From Actinomadura luteofluorescens (GTDB taxonomy: Bacteria; Actinomycetota; Actinomycetes; Streptosporangiales; Streptosporangiaceae): DNA of 64,000 nucleotides. The notes beneath the pieces were generated by a model that saw only the letters and a list, made by a program, of their open reading frames with translations, ran no database searches and had not been told where the DNA came from. Shown in pieces: positions 1 to 9,216 of the stretch. Both the position numbers and the translations under genes were made by a program. The stretch covers positions 1,488,001 through 1,552,000 of the forward strand of contig NZ_JACCBA010000001.1 in NCBI RefSeq assembly GCF_013409365.1. The letters run 5' to 3'. The first letter of the stretch is position 1; every line of letters starts with the position of its first letter.

Positions 1-249
1 GCAGCACACGACCATCAGCAGGAATCCCGTCACGCTGATGGCGATCGTGACCGTGCCCTTGTTGATCACGAGACCGGCCATCAGGGCGCACACGCCCACC
101 ACGAAGCCGAGGGCCGCCTTGACGATCCGGCGCTTGTAATGGACCTGGGGGTTGGTCGAGCGAACCGCGTGAGCGAACTTGGGATCCTCGGCGTACAACG
201 CCGATTCGATCTGTTCGAGCATGCGCTGCTCGTGCTCAGAGAGCGGCAC
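1..249 (-). CDS. DUF3040-type small membrane protein, cut by the window edge
   Basis: Reads from a GTG at 249 to the window edge, 83 codons without a stop, so the C-terminus is missing. A GGGAGG ribosome site lies just upstream. The N-terminus begins MPLSEHEQRMLEQIE, which is typical of the actinobacterial DUF3040 family: a short charged helix, then two hydrophobic segments (about residues 45-62 and 68-83 here). The family is membrane-associated and of unknown function; a gene of this kind often lies near dinB in actinomycetes. Function is not claimed. Confidence 0.8.
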   Translation of the reverse strand, partial: MPLSEHEQRMLEQIESALYAEDPKFAHAVRSTNPQVHYKRRIVKAALGFVVGVCALMAGLVINKGTVTIAISVTGFLLMVVCC

Positions 250-396
250 GGCACCTCCCAGCGACAGCTCCGCGACGGAGTATCCGATGCGGGACGCGAA
301 CGTCAACGGTGATATGCCCAGAATACGAGGACTCTCGAGCGTACGAAAGCGAACGGCCCGCCGAGGGCCCGGCGCCGGTCACCTCACAGCCTTCTT

Positions 397-1662
397 TCAT
401 TGTCTTCCGTCCCTGCCGTCCCGTGCGTCACCCTCCGCCGCACGCCGAACCAGCGCGGCGGGGCGCACCGCGCCGCGCCCGAACCGGTGCGCGACCTGAT
501 CCATGGCTCGCTCGGCCTCACGCCAGCCGCTGTCCGGCTCGTCGAAGGCGAGCTGACGGGGGGCCTCGCCGGCGGGGCCCAGGTTCTCCACCCGCACCCC
601 GACCAGTCGGAGTCGTACCCGTTCCAGGCCCGACGCCTCGTACAGCTCGCGGGCTGTGACATAGATCACACGAGCCAGGTCGGTCGGCTCGGCCAGCGTG
701 CGCGCCCGCGTGATCGTCTTGAAGTCGGCCATCCGCAGTTTGACGCTGACCGTCCGGCCGGCGTTCCCGCTCTCGCGCAGCCGCGCGCCGACCCTCTCCG
801 CGAGCCGCAGCAGCTCACGCCGGATGACCTCGGGGTCGTCGACGTCGGTGTCGAAGGTCTCCTCGGCGCCGATGCTCTTGTCGGGCGTGTGCGGGACGAC
901 CTCCCGCGGGTCGCGCCCCCACGCCAGCTCGTGCAGGTGCCCGCCGAGCGCGTTGCCGAGTTCGCGCTGCAGCGTGGAGAGGGGCACCTGGGCGAGTTGC
1001 CCGACGGTGCGCAGGCCGAGGCGGGTGAGGTTCTGCTCCGTCCGCTCACCGACGCCCCACAGGGCCGCGACGGGCAGCGGGTGCAGGAAGTCGACGACGC
1101 CGTCGGCGGGCACCACGAGCAGCCCGTCGGGCTTGCACCGGGTCGAGGCCAGCTTCGCGACGAACTTGGTGTTCGCGACGCCGACCGAGCAGGTGATGCC
1201 CTGCTGGTCGCGCACCTGGTCGCGGATGAGCTGCGCGATCGCCGCGGGACGGCCCAGCCGCCGCCGCGCGCCCGCCACGTCCAGGAAGGCCTCGTCCAGC
1301 GACAGGCCTTCCACCAGCGGCGTGACGGAGCGGAAGATCTCGAAGACGGCGGCGGACACGCGGCCGTACTTGCCGTGGCTCACGGGCAGCGCCACGGCCT
1401 GCGGGCACAGCCGCCGCGCCCGCGTCATCGGCATCGCCGAGTGGACGCCGAACTTCCGTGCCTCGTAGGAGGCCGCGGAGACGACGCCGCGCGGCCCGGC
1501 CCCGCCCACGACGACGGGGCGCCCGCGCAGCTCGGGTCGCTCCAGCAGCTCGACGCTGACGAAGAAGGCGTCCATGTCGACGTGCAGGATGGCGCAGCCG
1601 GTGTCGTCGGCCGGCGGACCCGGCTGGGGCCCCGGCCGATGCAGCTGCTGCTTGCGGCTCAC
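397..1662 (-). CDS. dinB: DNA polymerase IV (Y-family translesion polymerase)
   Basis: 421 residues, GTG start. A Y-family polymerase that copies past damaged bases with low fidelity. The two catalytic metal-binding motifs are visible: HVDMDAFF with Asp29 and SLDEAF with Asp123/Glu124. The SVGVANTKFVAKLAS segment that follows is the palm/thumb signature of DinB. A QLAF stretch near the C-terminus could serve as the sliding-clamp contact, although it is not at the extreme end. The stop of the upstream methyltransferase lies 4 bases before this start, so the two are probably cotranscribed. No LexA-like box was recognised upstream of the pair. Confidence 0.95.
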   Translation of the reverse strand: MSRKQQLHRPGPQPGPPADDTGCAILHVDMDAFFVSVELLERPELRGRPVVVGGAGPRGVVSAASYEARKFGVHSAMPMTRARRLCPQAVALPVSHGKYGRVSAAVFEIFRSVTPLVEGLSLDEAFLDVAGARRRLGRPAAIAQLIRDQVRDQQGITCSVGVANTKFVAKLASTRCKPDGLLVVPADGVVDFLHPLPVAALWGVGERTEQNLTRLGLRTVGQLAQVPLSTLQRELGNALGGHLHELAWGRDPREVVPHTPDKSIGAEETFDTDVDDPEVIRRELLRLAERVGARLRESGNAGRTVSVKLRMADFKTITRARTLAEPTDLARVIYVTARELYEASGLERVRLRLVGVRVENLGPAGEAPRQLAFDEPDSGWREAERAMDQVAHRFGRGAVRPAALVRRAAEGDARDGRDGRQ

Positions 1663-1666
1663 GGTG

Positions 1667-2428
1667 CTAGCCGGCCGGTTTGTCCGCCACCAGGTGCAGC
1701 TGGGTGGCGAGGTCCCGCAGGACGGGATGGACGGCCGCGACGGACTCCAGCGCGATCAGCGCGTCGGCGGAGTCGGCGTCGCCGTCCAGCAGGCCGCTCG
1801 GCACCAGATCGGCGAAGATCCGGACGCCGTGCAGTTCGGCGACCCGCAGTCCGGCGCCGAGCACCAGCTCCGACAGCGACTCGCGGGTGAACCGGCGGGG
1901 CATCCGGTCGCCCTCGCCCCACCGTCCGGACGGGTCCGTCAGCACCCGCCGCGCGTCGTCGAAGTGCCCGGACACCGCGCGGTGCAGCGCGGCCGCGATC
2001 TGCCCGGCCGCCAGCACGCTGACCGAGCCGCCCGGGCGGACGGCACCGGTGAGCGCCGCCATCGCCGCGGCCGGGCCGTCGACGTACTCCAGGACGCTGT
2101 GGCACAGCACGAGGTCGGCGGCGTCGGGGCCGAGCAGGTCGGGCAGGTCGACGGCGTCGCCCTGGACGGCGCGCACCCGCACCCCCGACTCGGCCGCCCG
2201 CCGCTCCAGCGCGGCCAGCGCGTCCGGATTGGCGTCGACCACGGTGACCCGGTGCCCGAGCTCGGCGAGCGGGACGGCGAATCCCCCGGTCCCGCCGCCG
2301 ACGTCCACGACATCGCTCAGGCCGGCCTCGGGAGTGATGCGTTCGAGGACCGCGCGCAGAGCGTCCCACAGGACGGCACTGCGCACCCGGCTGCCACCCC
2401 GCACACGCTTCTGCTGCCGCCCCGTCAC
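1667..2428 (-). CDS. class I SAM-dependent methyltransferase
   Basis: About 253 residues. The SAM-binding motif I, VVDVGGGTGGFAVPLAELG, is followed by an acidic VVDANPDAL loop (motif II) and a DLVLCHSVLEYV motif, so this is a Rossmann-fold methyltransferase of the UbiE/Methyltransf_11 type. I chose the GTG at 2428 because AAGGGAG lies 5 bases before it; a longer reading from 2455 is possible but has no ribosome site. It sits directly upstream of dinB, an arrangement I recall from other actinomycetes. Substrate is unknown. Confidence 0.85.
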   Translation of the reverse strand: MTGRQQKRVRGGSRVRSAVLWDALRAVLERITPEAGLSDVVDVGGGTGGFAVPLAELGHRVTVVDANPDALAALERRAAESGVRVRAVQGDAVDLPDLLGPDAADLVLCHSVLEYVDGPAAAMAALTGAVRPGGSVSVLAAGQIAAALHRAVSGHFDDARRVLTDPSGRWGEGDRMPRRFTRESLSELVLGAGLRVAELHGVRIFADLVPSGLLDGDADSADALIALESVAAVHPVLRDLATQLHLVADKPAG

Positions 2429-2789
2429 GGCCGCTCCCTTTACGTTCGTCATCAAGGAGAGCTTATTGCAGTGCCGCCGTCAGAGGACCGCCAGCCCCAA
2501 GAAGGAGTGCACTGCGAAAAACACAGCACACCAACACCAGCCCCCTGCCCAACCCCGCAACAACCTCAGGACCCGCGATCGCGTCCGAAGGCAGGTTCGA
2601 GCGAAGCAAGAACCTGATCGCGCAGCGAGCCGCCAGGCGAGCCGAAGCGATGCCAGCGATCGCACGCAGTACCCGACGATGGAGGGCCCCCAAGGCCCGA
2701 AGGAGGAGGGCACTGCAATAGGCACAGCAGCGATCGCCCGCTTTTCTCGACGATGGAGGGCCGCCAGGCCCGAAGGAGGAGAGAGAAGC
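2429..2789. repeat. gene-free stretch with short intergenic repeats
   Basis: No convincing gene lies here. Two near-identical direct repeats of 33-34 bases occur at 2674-2707 and 2748-2780 (both start CGACGATGGAGGGC and end CGAAGGAGGA). A weaker related unit begins near 2471. A second motif, GCACTGC followed by CACAGCA, occurs at about 2509 and 2710. The 19 bases at 2624-2642 recur in inverted orientation at 19290-19308. This looks like an intergenic repeat family rather than coding sequence. Confidence 0.6.
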
Positions 2790-3206
2790 CTAGAGACTGA
2801 GCGAAGGCTTGAGTTGTTGGAGGCGGGAGAGGAGGCCGTTGACGAAGCGGGGGGACTCGTCGGTGGACAGTTCGGTGGCGAGGCCTACCGCTTCGCTCAC
2901 CGCGACGCCGTCGGGGACGTCGTCGACCCACAGGAGTTCGAACGTCCCCATCCGCAGGATGTTGCGGTCGACGACGGGCATGCGTTCGAGGGTCCAGCCG
3001 GTGGCGTAGGTGGCGAGCAGTTCGTCGATGCGTTCCCGGTTCTCCTGGACGCCTTCGATCAGCCGGACGGCGTGCGGGTACTCGGCGAGCTCGTCCTGGT
3101 TGGGGCGGCCGCGGGCGGCGAGCACCGCCGTCGGCTGCTCCTCCCGGAGTTCGGCGGCGAACAGGATGTCCAGGGCGAGTTTTCTGGCCTTGGTGCGCGC
3201 GGCCAT
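2790..3206 (-). CDS. nusB: transcription antitermination factor NusB
   Basis: 138 residues, the usual NusB length. It binds boxA RNA together with S10 (NusE) to keep RNA polymerase elongating, mainly in rRNA operons. The N-terminus (ARTKARKLALDILFAAEL) and the C-terminal VAVSEAVGLATELSTDESP and FVNGLLSRL segments are family hallmarks of the all-helical fold. It starts one base after the efp stop codon, in the standard actinobacterial pepQ-efp-nusB order. It is followed by a repeat-bearing intergenic stretch. Confidence 0.95.
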   Translation of the reverse strand: MAARTKARKLALDILFAAELREEQPTAVLAARGRPNQDELAEYPHAVRLIEGVQENRERIDELLATYATGWTLERMPVVDRNILRMGTFELLWVDDVPDGVAVSEAVGLATELSTDESPRFVNGLLSRLQQLKPSLSL

Positions 3207-3207
3207 C

Positions 3208-3765
3208 TCAGGCGCGGCCGAGGTACTCGCCGGAGCGGGTGTCGACCTTGACCTTCTCGCCGGTGGTGATGAACAGCGGGACCTGGATCTGCGCGCCGGT
3301 CTCCAGGGTGGCGGGCTTGCTGCCGCCGGTGGAGCGGTCGCCCTGCAGGCCGGGCTCGGTCTCGGTGATCTCCAGCACGACGGCGGCGGGCAGCTCGACG
3401 TACAGCGGGTTCTCGTTGTTGAAGGCGATCACGGCGTTCTGCTCGGGGAGCAGGTAGTTCGCGGCGTCGCCGACGACGGACGCGGGGATGTGCGGCTGGT
3501 CGTAGGTCTCGGTGTCCATGAAGACGAAGTCCTCGCCCTCGCGGTAGAGGTACTGCATCTCGCGCTTGTCGACGCTGGCCACCTCGACCTTGGTGCCGGC
3601 GTTGAAGGTCTTGTCGACGACCTTGCCCGACAGCACGTTCTTGAGCTTGGTGCGGACGAACGCGCCGCCCTTGCCTGGCTTGACGTGCTGGAACTCCTGG
3701 ACGGTCCACAACTGGCCGTCGATGTTCAGCGTCATGCCGTTCTTCAGGTCGTTCGTCGTCGCCAC
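3208..3765 (-). CDS. efp: translation elongation factor P
   Basis: 185 residues, GTG start with GGAGAA seven bases upstream. EF-P enters the ribosomal E site and relieves stalling at polyproline. Domain I carries the tip loop [17 protein letters not shown] (about residues 28-44), which holds the functional lysine. Domains II and III (OB folds) follow, including the C-terminal [14 protein letters not shown]. Actinobacterial EF-Ps are described as using a proline-rich PGKGP loop without lysine modification; here the loop is PGKGG, a small variation. No modification enzyme (EpmA/B, EarP, YmfI) is visible in the window. Confidence 0.96.
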   Translation of the reverse strand: MATTNDLKNGMTLNIDGQLWTVQEFQHVKPGKGGAFVRTKLKNVLSGKVVDKTFNAGTKVEVASVDKREMQYLYREGEDFVFMDTETYDQPHIPASVVGDAANYLLPEQNAVIAFNNENPLYVELPAAVVLEITETEPGLQGDRSTGGSKPATLETGAQIQVPLFITTGEKVKVDTRSGEYLGRA

Positions 3766-3798
3766 TGCGTTGTTCTCCCGGTCGCGGGCCCGCGCGTC

Positions 3799-4890
3799 CT
3801 ACAGGACGAGCAGGTCCTTGGTCGATGTGGTGAGGAGCTCCGGCCCGCCCGCGCGGACCACCAGCGTGTCCTCGATGCGGACCCCGCCCCGGCCCGTGAG
3901 GTAGACCCCCGGCTCCGCGGTGATCGGAACCCGATCCATCAGCTTACCGGTCTTGTCGTACCCCATGAGCGGCGCTTCGTGGATCTCCAGGCCGACGCCG
4001 TGCCCGAGGCCGTGGGTGAACGCCTCGGCGTGCCCGGCCTCTCCGATGATCTCGCGGGCGGCGGCGTCCACGTCCTTGGTGTCGGCGCCGGGCAGGGCGG
4101 CGGCCAGCGCGGCCGCCTGGGCGCGGTGGACGAGGTCGTAGAGGTCCCGCTGCCAGGCCGCGGGCTCGCCGATCGCGACGGTGCGGGTCATGTCGGCGTG
4201 GTAACCGCCGTGGAGGGCGCCGAAGTCCATGGTGACGAGATCGCCGCGCTGGAGTTCGCGGCCGCCCGGGTGGTGGTGCGGGACGGCGCCGTTGGGGCCG
4301 GAGGCGATGATCGAGTCGAACGCGGGGCCTTCGGCGCCGTGGTCCACCATGGCGCGTTCGAGGGCGATCGCGACGGCGCGCTCGGTGACCCCGGCGCGGA
4401 TCTCGGGCAGGACGGCCTCGAACGCGCGGTCGGTGACGGCGCACGCCTCCCGCAGCAGGCCGATCTCCTCCTCGTCCTTCACCATGCGCAGCTCTTCGAC
4501 GAGGTGGCCGAGCGGGACGAGTTCCACGGCGGCGCCGCCGGGAGGTTCGATGCCGAGGAGCGCCGTGTGGTGCTCGACGGTCAGGTCGTGGGCCTCGAAG
4601 CCGACGCGGCCGTGGCCGTCCGCGGCCGCCTGCCTCACCAGCGCCTCCGCCACCTGCCGGTCGACCACGACGGGCAGTTCCGGGCAGACCTGCGCGGCCA
4701 TGCCGGCGTAGCGGCCGTCGGTGGCGAGGACGGCGGGCCCGTCGGCCGGGACGAGCAGCGCGGCCCGCGAGCTGTCCAGGCCGGTCAGGTAGCGGACGTT
4801 GACCAGGCGGGTCACCAGCAGCGCGGCGGCGCCCCGGTCGGCGACGAGCGCGGCGAGCCGGCGGCGCCGCGCGTAGTGAGTCTCCCCCAT
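3799..4890 (-). CDS. M24-family Xaa-Pro aminopeptidase/dipeptidase
   Basis: 363 residues. A cytoplasmic metallopeptidase of the pita-bread fold that removes residues next to proline. Metal ligands can be read in order: VTMDFGALHGGYHADMTRT (two Asp), HGLGHGVGLEIHE (His), ITAEPGVY (Glu) and GGVRIEDT (Glu). The N-terminal third is the creatinase-like domain. The gene precedes efp and nusB in the same direction, as in many actinobacteria, where aroQ normally lies immediately upstream; here five genes separate it from aroQ. It is PepP/PepQ-like; which of the two specificities is not clear. Confidence 0.9.
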   Translation of the reverse strand: MGETHYARRRRLAALVADRGAAALLVTRLVNVRYLTGLDSSRAALLVPADGPAVLATDGRYAGMAAQVCPELPVVVDRQVAEALVRQAAADGHGRVGFEAHDLTVEHHTALLGIEPPGGAAVELVPLGHLVEELRMVKDEEEIGLLREACAVTDRAFEAVLPEIRAGVTERAVAIALERAMVDHGAEGPAFDSIIASGPNGAVPHHHPGGRELQRGDLVTMDFGALHGGYHADMTRTVAIGEPAAWQRDLYDLVHRAQAAALAAALPGADTKDVDAAAREIIGEAGHAEAFTHGLGHGVGLEIHEAPLMGYDKTGKLMDRVPITAEPGVYLTGRGGVRIEDTLVVRAGGPELLTTSTKDLLVL

Positions 4891-5047
4891 GGCCAGGACT
4901 CTAGGTCATCGCGGGACGGCCGTCTCAACGCGGTCACGAACATGAAGAACCCTCGACTTCTCGTCGAGGGCTGGCCTAGCGTGACCGGGCGTGTGCTCCG
5001 TCCCCCGAATGTCCCTCCCCCATGGACTTCCCCAGGAGTGATTCCCC

Positions 5048-6526
5048 TTGACCCGAGTCAGCCGAAGAAGACTGCTGGGCACAGGCGCGCTCACCGCCGC
5101 GGGAGCCGTCGTCTCCGCCGCCGCGGCCCCCTCCGCCTCCGCCCGCACGGCGCCCCTGACCGCGGACGTGGTGATCGTCGGCGCCGGGCTCTCCGGGCTC
5201 ACCGCCGCCCGCGACCTCGTCGCGGCGGGCCGGTCCGTGATCGTGCTGGAGGCGCGGGACCGTCCCGGCGGCCGCGTCTACGGGATGCCGCTCGGCGACG
5301 GCACCACCAACGAGGGCGGCGCCGAGTTCGTCGGCCCGACGCAGGACCGCATCGCCGCGCTCGCAGAGGACATGGGCGTCGACACCTACGCGACCTACAA
5401 CGAGGGCAAGAACGTCTACTACCGGGACGGCAAGCGGTCGCTCTACGCGACCGACGGGCTGCTCGGCGCGGTCCCGCCGGACTGGGGCGTGGTCGACCTG
5501 GAGCTGGCCCTGCTGAAGCTCGGCGGCATGGTCAAGGAGGTGCCGGTCGGCGAACCGTGGAAGGCGGCCAAGGCCGAGGAGTGGGACGCGCAGACCTTCC
5601 ACACCTGGTCGCGGTCCAACTCGCTGAGCAGCGGCGCGCGGTTCCTGATGGACGCGTTCGCCTCCTCCACGCTGTCGATGCGCTCGCAGGAGGTGTCGCT
5701 GCTGTACCTGCTGAACTACGCGGCCTCGGCGGGCAACGAGACCAGCCCGGGAACGATCGACCGGCTGATCAACACCAGGGGCGGCGCGCAGGAGTCGCGG
5801 TTCGTCGGCGGGTCGCAGGAGGTGCCGATCCGGCTGGCGGCGCGGCTCGGCGACATCGTCCGCTACAACGCGCCGGTCCGGTCGATCGCCACGGAGGCGG
5901 GCGGCGCGACGGTGACCGCCGACGGGATCACGGTGTCGGCCCGGCGGGTCGTGGTGGCGATGTCCCCGGCGATCGCCGGGAGGATCGACTTCTCGCCGGC
6001 GCTGCCCGCGAGCCGGGCGCAGCTCATGCAGCGCTACCCGATGGGCTCGGTCTCCAAGTTCGTCGCCGTCTACGACACGCCGTTCTGGCGGGCGGACGGG
6101 CTGACCGGGCAGGCCGTGGCCGACAGCGGCGCGATCGACGCGACGTTCGACAACAGCCCGCCGGACGGGTCGCGGGGCATCCTGATGGGCTTCATGAACC
6201 AGGCCAACATCAGGAGGCTGGACGGCGCGCCGGCCGCGGACGTCCGGGCGGCGGGGCTCGCCTCGTTCACCAAGCTGTTCGGCGACAAGGCCGCGAACCC
6301 GAAGCTGACCGCGTTCCAGCGCTGGGACAACGAGACGTGGAGCGGCGGCGGCCCCGTCGGCGTCGCCCCGCCCGGGGCGCTCACCGCGTTCGGCCCGGCC
6401 CTGCGGGAGCCGTGCGGCCCGGTCCACTGGGCGGGCACCGAGACGTCCGGCTACTGGACGGGCTACATGGACGGCGCCGTCCGCTCCGGCGAGCGCGTCG
6501 CCAAGGAGGTCGACGCGGCGCTCTGA
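5048..6526 (+). CDS. flavin monoamine oxidase, Tat-exported
   Basis: 492 residues from a TTG at 5048, chosen because AGGAGT ends eight bases upstream. The N-terminus has a twin-arginine signal (VSRRRLLGTGALTAAG) ending in an Ala-rich cleavage region, so the enzyme should be exported folded with its cofactor. The FAD dinucleotide-binding motif VVIVGAGLSGLTAARDL, an EARDRPGGRVY motif and the C-terminal GTETSGYWTGYMDGAVRSGER segment are those of the flavin amine oxidase family (MAO/L-amino acid oxidase/polyamine oxidase). Substrate cannot be read. It belongs to the insert that separates pepQ from aroQ. Confidence 0.9.
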   Translation: MTRVSRRRLLGTGALTAAGAVVSAAAAPSASARTAPLTADVVIVGAGLSGLTAARDLVAAGRSVIVLEARDRPGGRVYGMPLGDGTTNEGGAEFVGPTQDRIAALAEDMGVDTYATYNEGKNVYYRDGKRSLYATDGLLGAVPPDWGVVDLELALLKLGGMVKEVPVGEPWKAAKAEEWDAQTFHTWSRSNSLSSGARFLMDAFASSTLSMRSQEVSLLYLLNYAASAGNETSPGTIDRLINTRGGAQESRFVGGSQEVPIRLAARLGDIVRYNAPVRSIATEAGGATVTADGITVSARRVVVAMSPAIAGRIDFSPALPASRAQLMQRYPMGSVSKFVAVYDTPFWRADGLTGQAVADSGAIDATFDNSPPDGSRGILMGFMNQANIRRLDGAPAADVRAAGLASFTKLFGDKAANPKLTAFQRWDNETWSGGGPVGVAPPGALTAFGPALREPCGPVHWAGTETSGYWTGYMDGAVRSGERVAKEVDAAL

Positions 6527-6655
6527 GCCCGCCCCTCCCGGGTCGTCGCCCCGCACGGTTCCGCCGGCCGCGAGAGGTAAGGATCGGATGCCGATCCGGT
6601 CGGCGGATCCGCGCGTCTCATCCAGGGACACGGATGGACGACGGGACGGGTTCCG

Positions 6656-7363
6656 ATGGCGGGGTACGGAAATCGGCCGGAATGGGCCCCGGCGGCGCTG
6701 CTGGCGGTCGGCGCGCCGCTGACCGGGGCGGCGCTGATCGTCGCGCGGGCCGCCCTGGACGCCTACGGGCCGTCGGCGCTGGCGGGCAACTGGGCGGGCT
6801 CGGCGCTGCTCTTCGTGATGATGATGGCCGGATACGCCCTGCTGGTCTTCACCCAGCTGCGCTACGAGAACGTCCTGGTCTTCTTCGGCGCCTTCTTCCT
6901 GCTGACCATCGGGGCGTCCATGGTCGCGGGCGCGGTGTCGGACCAGGCGATTCACGAGCGCGGCCGGACCACGGCGTGCACGGTCCAGAAGGTCGACCGG
7001 CGCGAGGTCACCAGCACCGACGGCGACGGGAACAGGACCACGGACGTCTTCTACGACCACGACCTCGCCTGCGCCGAGCCGCGGGTGCGGACGATGACGA
7101 CCGGGTCCAGGGTCGCGGGCCGGGGCGAACGCGTCCAGGTCGTGTACGACCCGCGCGGCCGCCTCGACCCGCGTCCCGCAGGCTCGGTGGGCGATCCGGG
7201 CGGCTCCCTGGCATGGGGGGCCGCCCTGTTCGGCGGCGGTGTCCTGCTCCGCGTGCTGTTCGAGCTGGGCGTCCCGCCGTTCGGGCCCGGGAAGGGGCTC
7301 CGGCTCCGCCTCCGCCGGTGGCGGCGGAGGCGGCCGGTCAGAGCCCGGCCGCCATCTCCTTGA
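6656..7363 (+). CDS. DUF3592-type membrane protein
   Basis: 235 residues. Four hydrophobic segments can be seen (about residues 13-30, 40-64, 70-88 and a C-terminal one near 180-200), with an extracytoplasmic-looking domain between the third and fourth that contains a VFYDHDLAC segment and VQVVYDPRGRLDPRPAG. The VxVxYDPxxP-like motif is the usual signature of DUF3592. Function of the family is unknown. The Arg-rich C-terminal tail overlaps the end of the converging LLM gene by 26 bases. Confidence 0.75.
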   Translation: MAGYGNRPEWAPAALLAVGAPLTGAALIVARAALDAYGPSALAGNWAGSALLFVMMMAGYALLVFTQLRYENVLVFFGAFFLLTIGASMVAGAVSDQAIHERGRTTACTVQKVDRREVTSTDGDGNRTTDVFYDHDLACAEPRVRTMTTGSRVAGRGERVQVVYDPRGRLDPRPAGSVGDPGGSLAWGAALFGGGVLLRVLFELGVPPFGPGKGLRLRLRRWRRRRPVRARPPSP

Positions 7364-8384
7364 CCTTCTCGATCAGCGCGAGGCGGCCCTTGTGGTCGCC
7401 CGCGATCGGGGACACGTTGAGCGTCGTGACGCCGGAGTCCCTCATCGCGGCGAGCCGCTCGCGGACGTGCCCCTCCGGGCCGATGAGGGACATCTTCTCC
7501 AGCAGCTCCTGCGGGACCTTCGCGGCGGCCTCGTCCTTCTTGCCGTCCAGGTACAGGTCCTGGATCTCCTCGGCCTCCTTCTCGTAGCCGTAGCGCCGGG
7601 CGAGGTCGTTGTAGAAGTTCTTGCCCTTGGCGCCCATGCCGCCGATGTAGAGGGCGGCCATCGGACGGCCGAACTCCAGGAAGCCCTTCACGTCCTCGCC
7701 GATGGCGAGCGGGGACTGCCCGACCACGTCGAGCTCGCCCAGCGCGGGGTCGCGCTTGGCCTTCCCGGCCGCGAGGGAGGCGCCCCACACGTCCGCGGCC
7801 TTCTCCGGCACGTAGAAGATGGGCTCCCAGCCGTTGGCGATCTCGGCGGTCAGCTCGACGTTCTTCGGGCCGATCGCGGCGACCATGATCGGGATGTCGG
7901 CGCGCACCGGGTGGTTGATGAGCTTGAGCGCCTTGCCGAGGCCGGTGCCCTGCCCCTCCGGCAGCGGCAGGTGGTAGTACCTTCCGTCGTGCTGCACCCG
8001 CTCGCGGCGCCACACCTTGCGGCAGATCTCGATGATCTCCCGGGTGCGGCCGAGGGGCGCGGTGTAGGGGACCCCGTGGAAGCCCTCGATGACCTGCGGG
8101 CCGGACGCGCCGATGCCGAGCGTGAACCGCCCGTCGGAGACGTAGTCCAGCCCCGCGGCGGTCTGGGCGATCGCGGTCGGGGTGCGCGAGTAGATGTTGA
8201 GGATGCCGGAGGCGATCTCGACCCGCTCGGTCCTGGCGGCGATGTAGCCCATCTGGCTCACCGCGTCGAAGCTGTAGGCCTCCGCGACGTAGACGATGTC
8301 GAGGCCGGCCTTCTCGTAGTCGGCGAGCTCCTCGACGGTCTCCTTGAAACCGCCCGAGTAGCTGAGCGCCATACCGATGCGCAT
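7338..8384 (-). CDS. LLM-class F420-dependent oxidoreductase
   Basis: 348 residues, a TIM-barrel luciferase-like monooxygenase relative. In actinobacteria this subgroup uses reduced coenzyme F420 rather than FMN. Visible signatures are MRIGMALSYSGG at the N-terminus, the VAEAYSFDAVSQMGYIA segment, and SDGRFTLGIGASGPQVIEGFHG, which is typical of the F420 branch. A late IGPEGHVRERL segment binds the cofactor phosphate in relatives. Substrate unknown. It lies behind the enoyl-CoA hydratase on the same strand and may share its promoter and TetR control. Confidence 0.88.
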   Translation of the reverse strand: MRIGMALSYSGGFKETVEELADYEKAGLDIVYVAEAYSFDAVSQMGYIAARTERVEIASGILNIYSRTPTAIAQTAAGLDYVSDGRFTLGIGASGPQVIEGFHGVPYTAPLGRTREIIEICRKVWRRERVQHDGRYYHLPLPEGQGTGLGKALKLINHPVRADIPIMVAAIGPKNVELTAEIANGWEPIFYVPEKAADVWGASLAAGKAKRDPALGELDVVGQSPLAIGEDVKGFLEFGRPMAALYIGGMGAKGKNFYNDLARRYGYEKEAEEIQDLYLDGKKDEAAAKVPQELLEKMSLIGPEGHVRERLAAMRDSGVTTLNVSPIAGDHKGRLALIEKVKEMAAGL

Positions 8385-8464
8385 GGTGTCCCGCGCCCCT
8401 TCCTAAACCGAATCCGATTCCAGTCGAACGTAACCTACTCCCGGCAGCCGCCCGGGAGGAGGGG

Positions 8465-9130
8465 TCACGGCAGTGCGGGACCGTTCAGCGCGTCCAGCGC
8501 CTGCCGGTACATCGCGGTGCGGATCGTCGCCACGACCGCCCCGTTCTTGCTCGCCAGCGACGCCGCCCACTCCACGGCGGCGGGAAGCACCTCCTCCTCG
8601 GGCGCGACGCGCTGCACGATCCCGGCCTCGCGCGCCTGCTCCGCGGCGTAGCGGCGTCCGGTGAGCATCGCCTCGTGCGCGGTGGCCTTCGGCAGCCGCG
8701 CCGTGATCAGCGCGTTCATCCCGGGGGTGAAGCTCATCCCGAGATCGACCTCGGGCAGGCAGAAGTAGCCGCGGTCGGTGCGCATGACGGCGAAGTCGTG
8801 GGCGAGGGCGAGCATCCCGCCGCCCGCGAAGGCGTGGCCGTTCAGCGCCGCGACCGTCGGCATCGGCAGCGACAGGACGCGCGCGTACAGGGCGTGCACG
8901 CGCCGCAGGTACTCCTCGAACCGGTCCTGGTTGGCGCCGAGCCATTCCAGGTCGAGGCCGTTGGAATAGAACTTGCCGGTGCCGATGGTGACGAGCGCGC
9001 CCGGGCCGTCGTTCTCGGCCACCGAGTCGAGGGCGCCCTCGACCGCGTCGAGGAAGCCGGGGCCGAACCGGTTCTCGCCCGCGTCGAAACGCAGGACGTA
9101 CACGTCTCCGTCGCGCTGGAGGTCGATCAC
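8465..9130 (-). CDS. enoyl-CoA hydratase/isomerase family protein (ECI3-like)
   Basis: 221 residues of the crotonase fold. The GTG at 9130 was chosen because AAGGAGA precedes it; the open frame continues much further upstream but without family similarity. The oxyanion-hole regions are visible as GTGKFYSNGLDLEWL and GHAFAGGGMLALAHDF. The FYSNGLDL sequence is characteristic of the delta3,delta2-enoyl-CoA isomerase-like branch, so an isomerase in unsaturated fatty-acid degradation is as likely as a hydratase. It is divergent from the TetR gene at 9302, with three palindromes in between, and is probably its target. Confidence 0.85.
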   Translation of the reverse strand: MIDLQRDGDVYVLRFDAGENRFGPGFLDAVEGALDSVAENDGPGALVTIGTGKFYSNGLDLEWLGANQDRFEEYLRRVHALYARVLSLPMPTVAALNGHAFAGGGMLALAHDFAVMRTDRGYFCLPEVDLGMSFTPGMNALITARLPKATAHEAMLTGRRYAAEQAREAGIVQRVAPEEEVLPAAVEWAASLASKNGAVVATIRTAMYRQALDALNGPALP

Positions 9131-9216
9131 GAACGTCTCCTTCTCCCGGCCGGCCCCGGTCCCGGAGCCCGTGCCTGCATCGCCTGCCTGAGCCGACCCT
9201 ACTCGCGGGTAGTAGC

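Noticed and set aside
3010..7587. Very long open frame (about 1525 codons) on the plus strand across efp, pepQ and the amine oxidase
   Set aside because: Its product is low-complexity, Arg/Gly/Val-rich, and lies antisense or out of frame to well-supported genes; long open frames in wrong frames are expected at this G+C.
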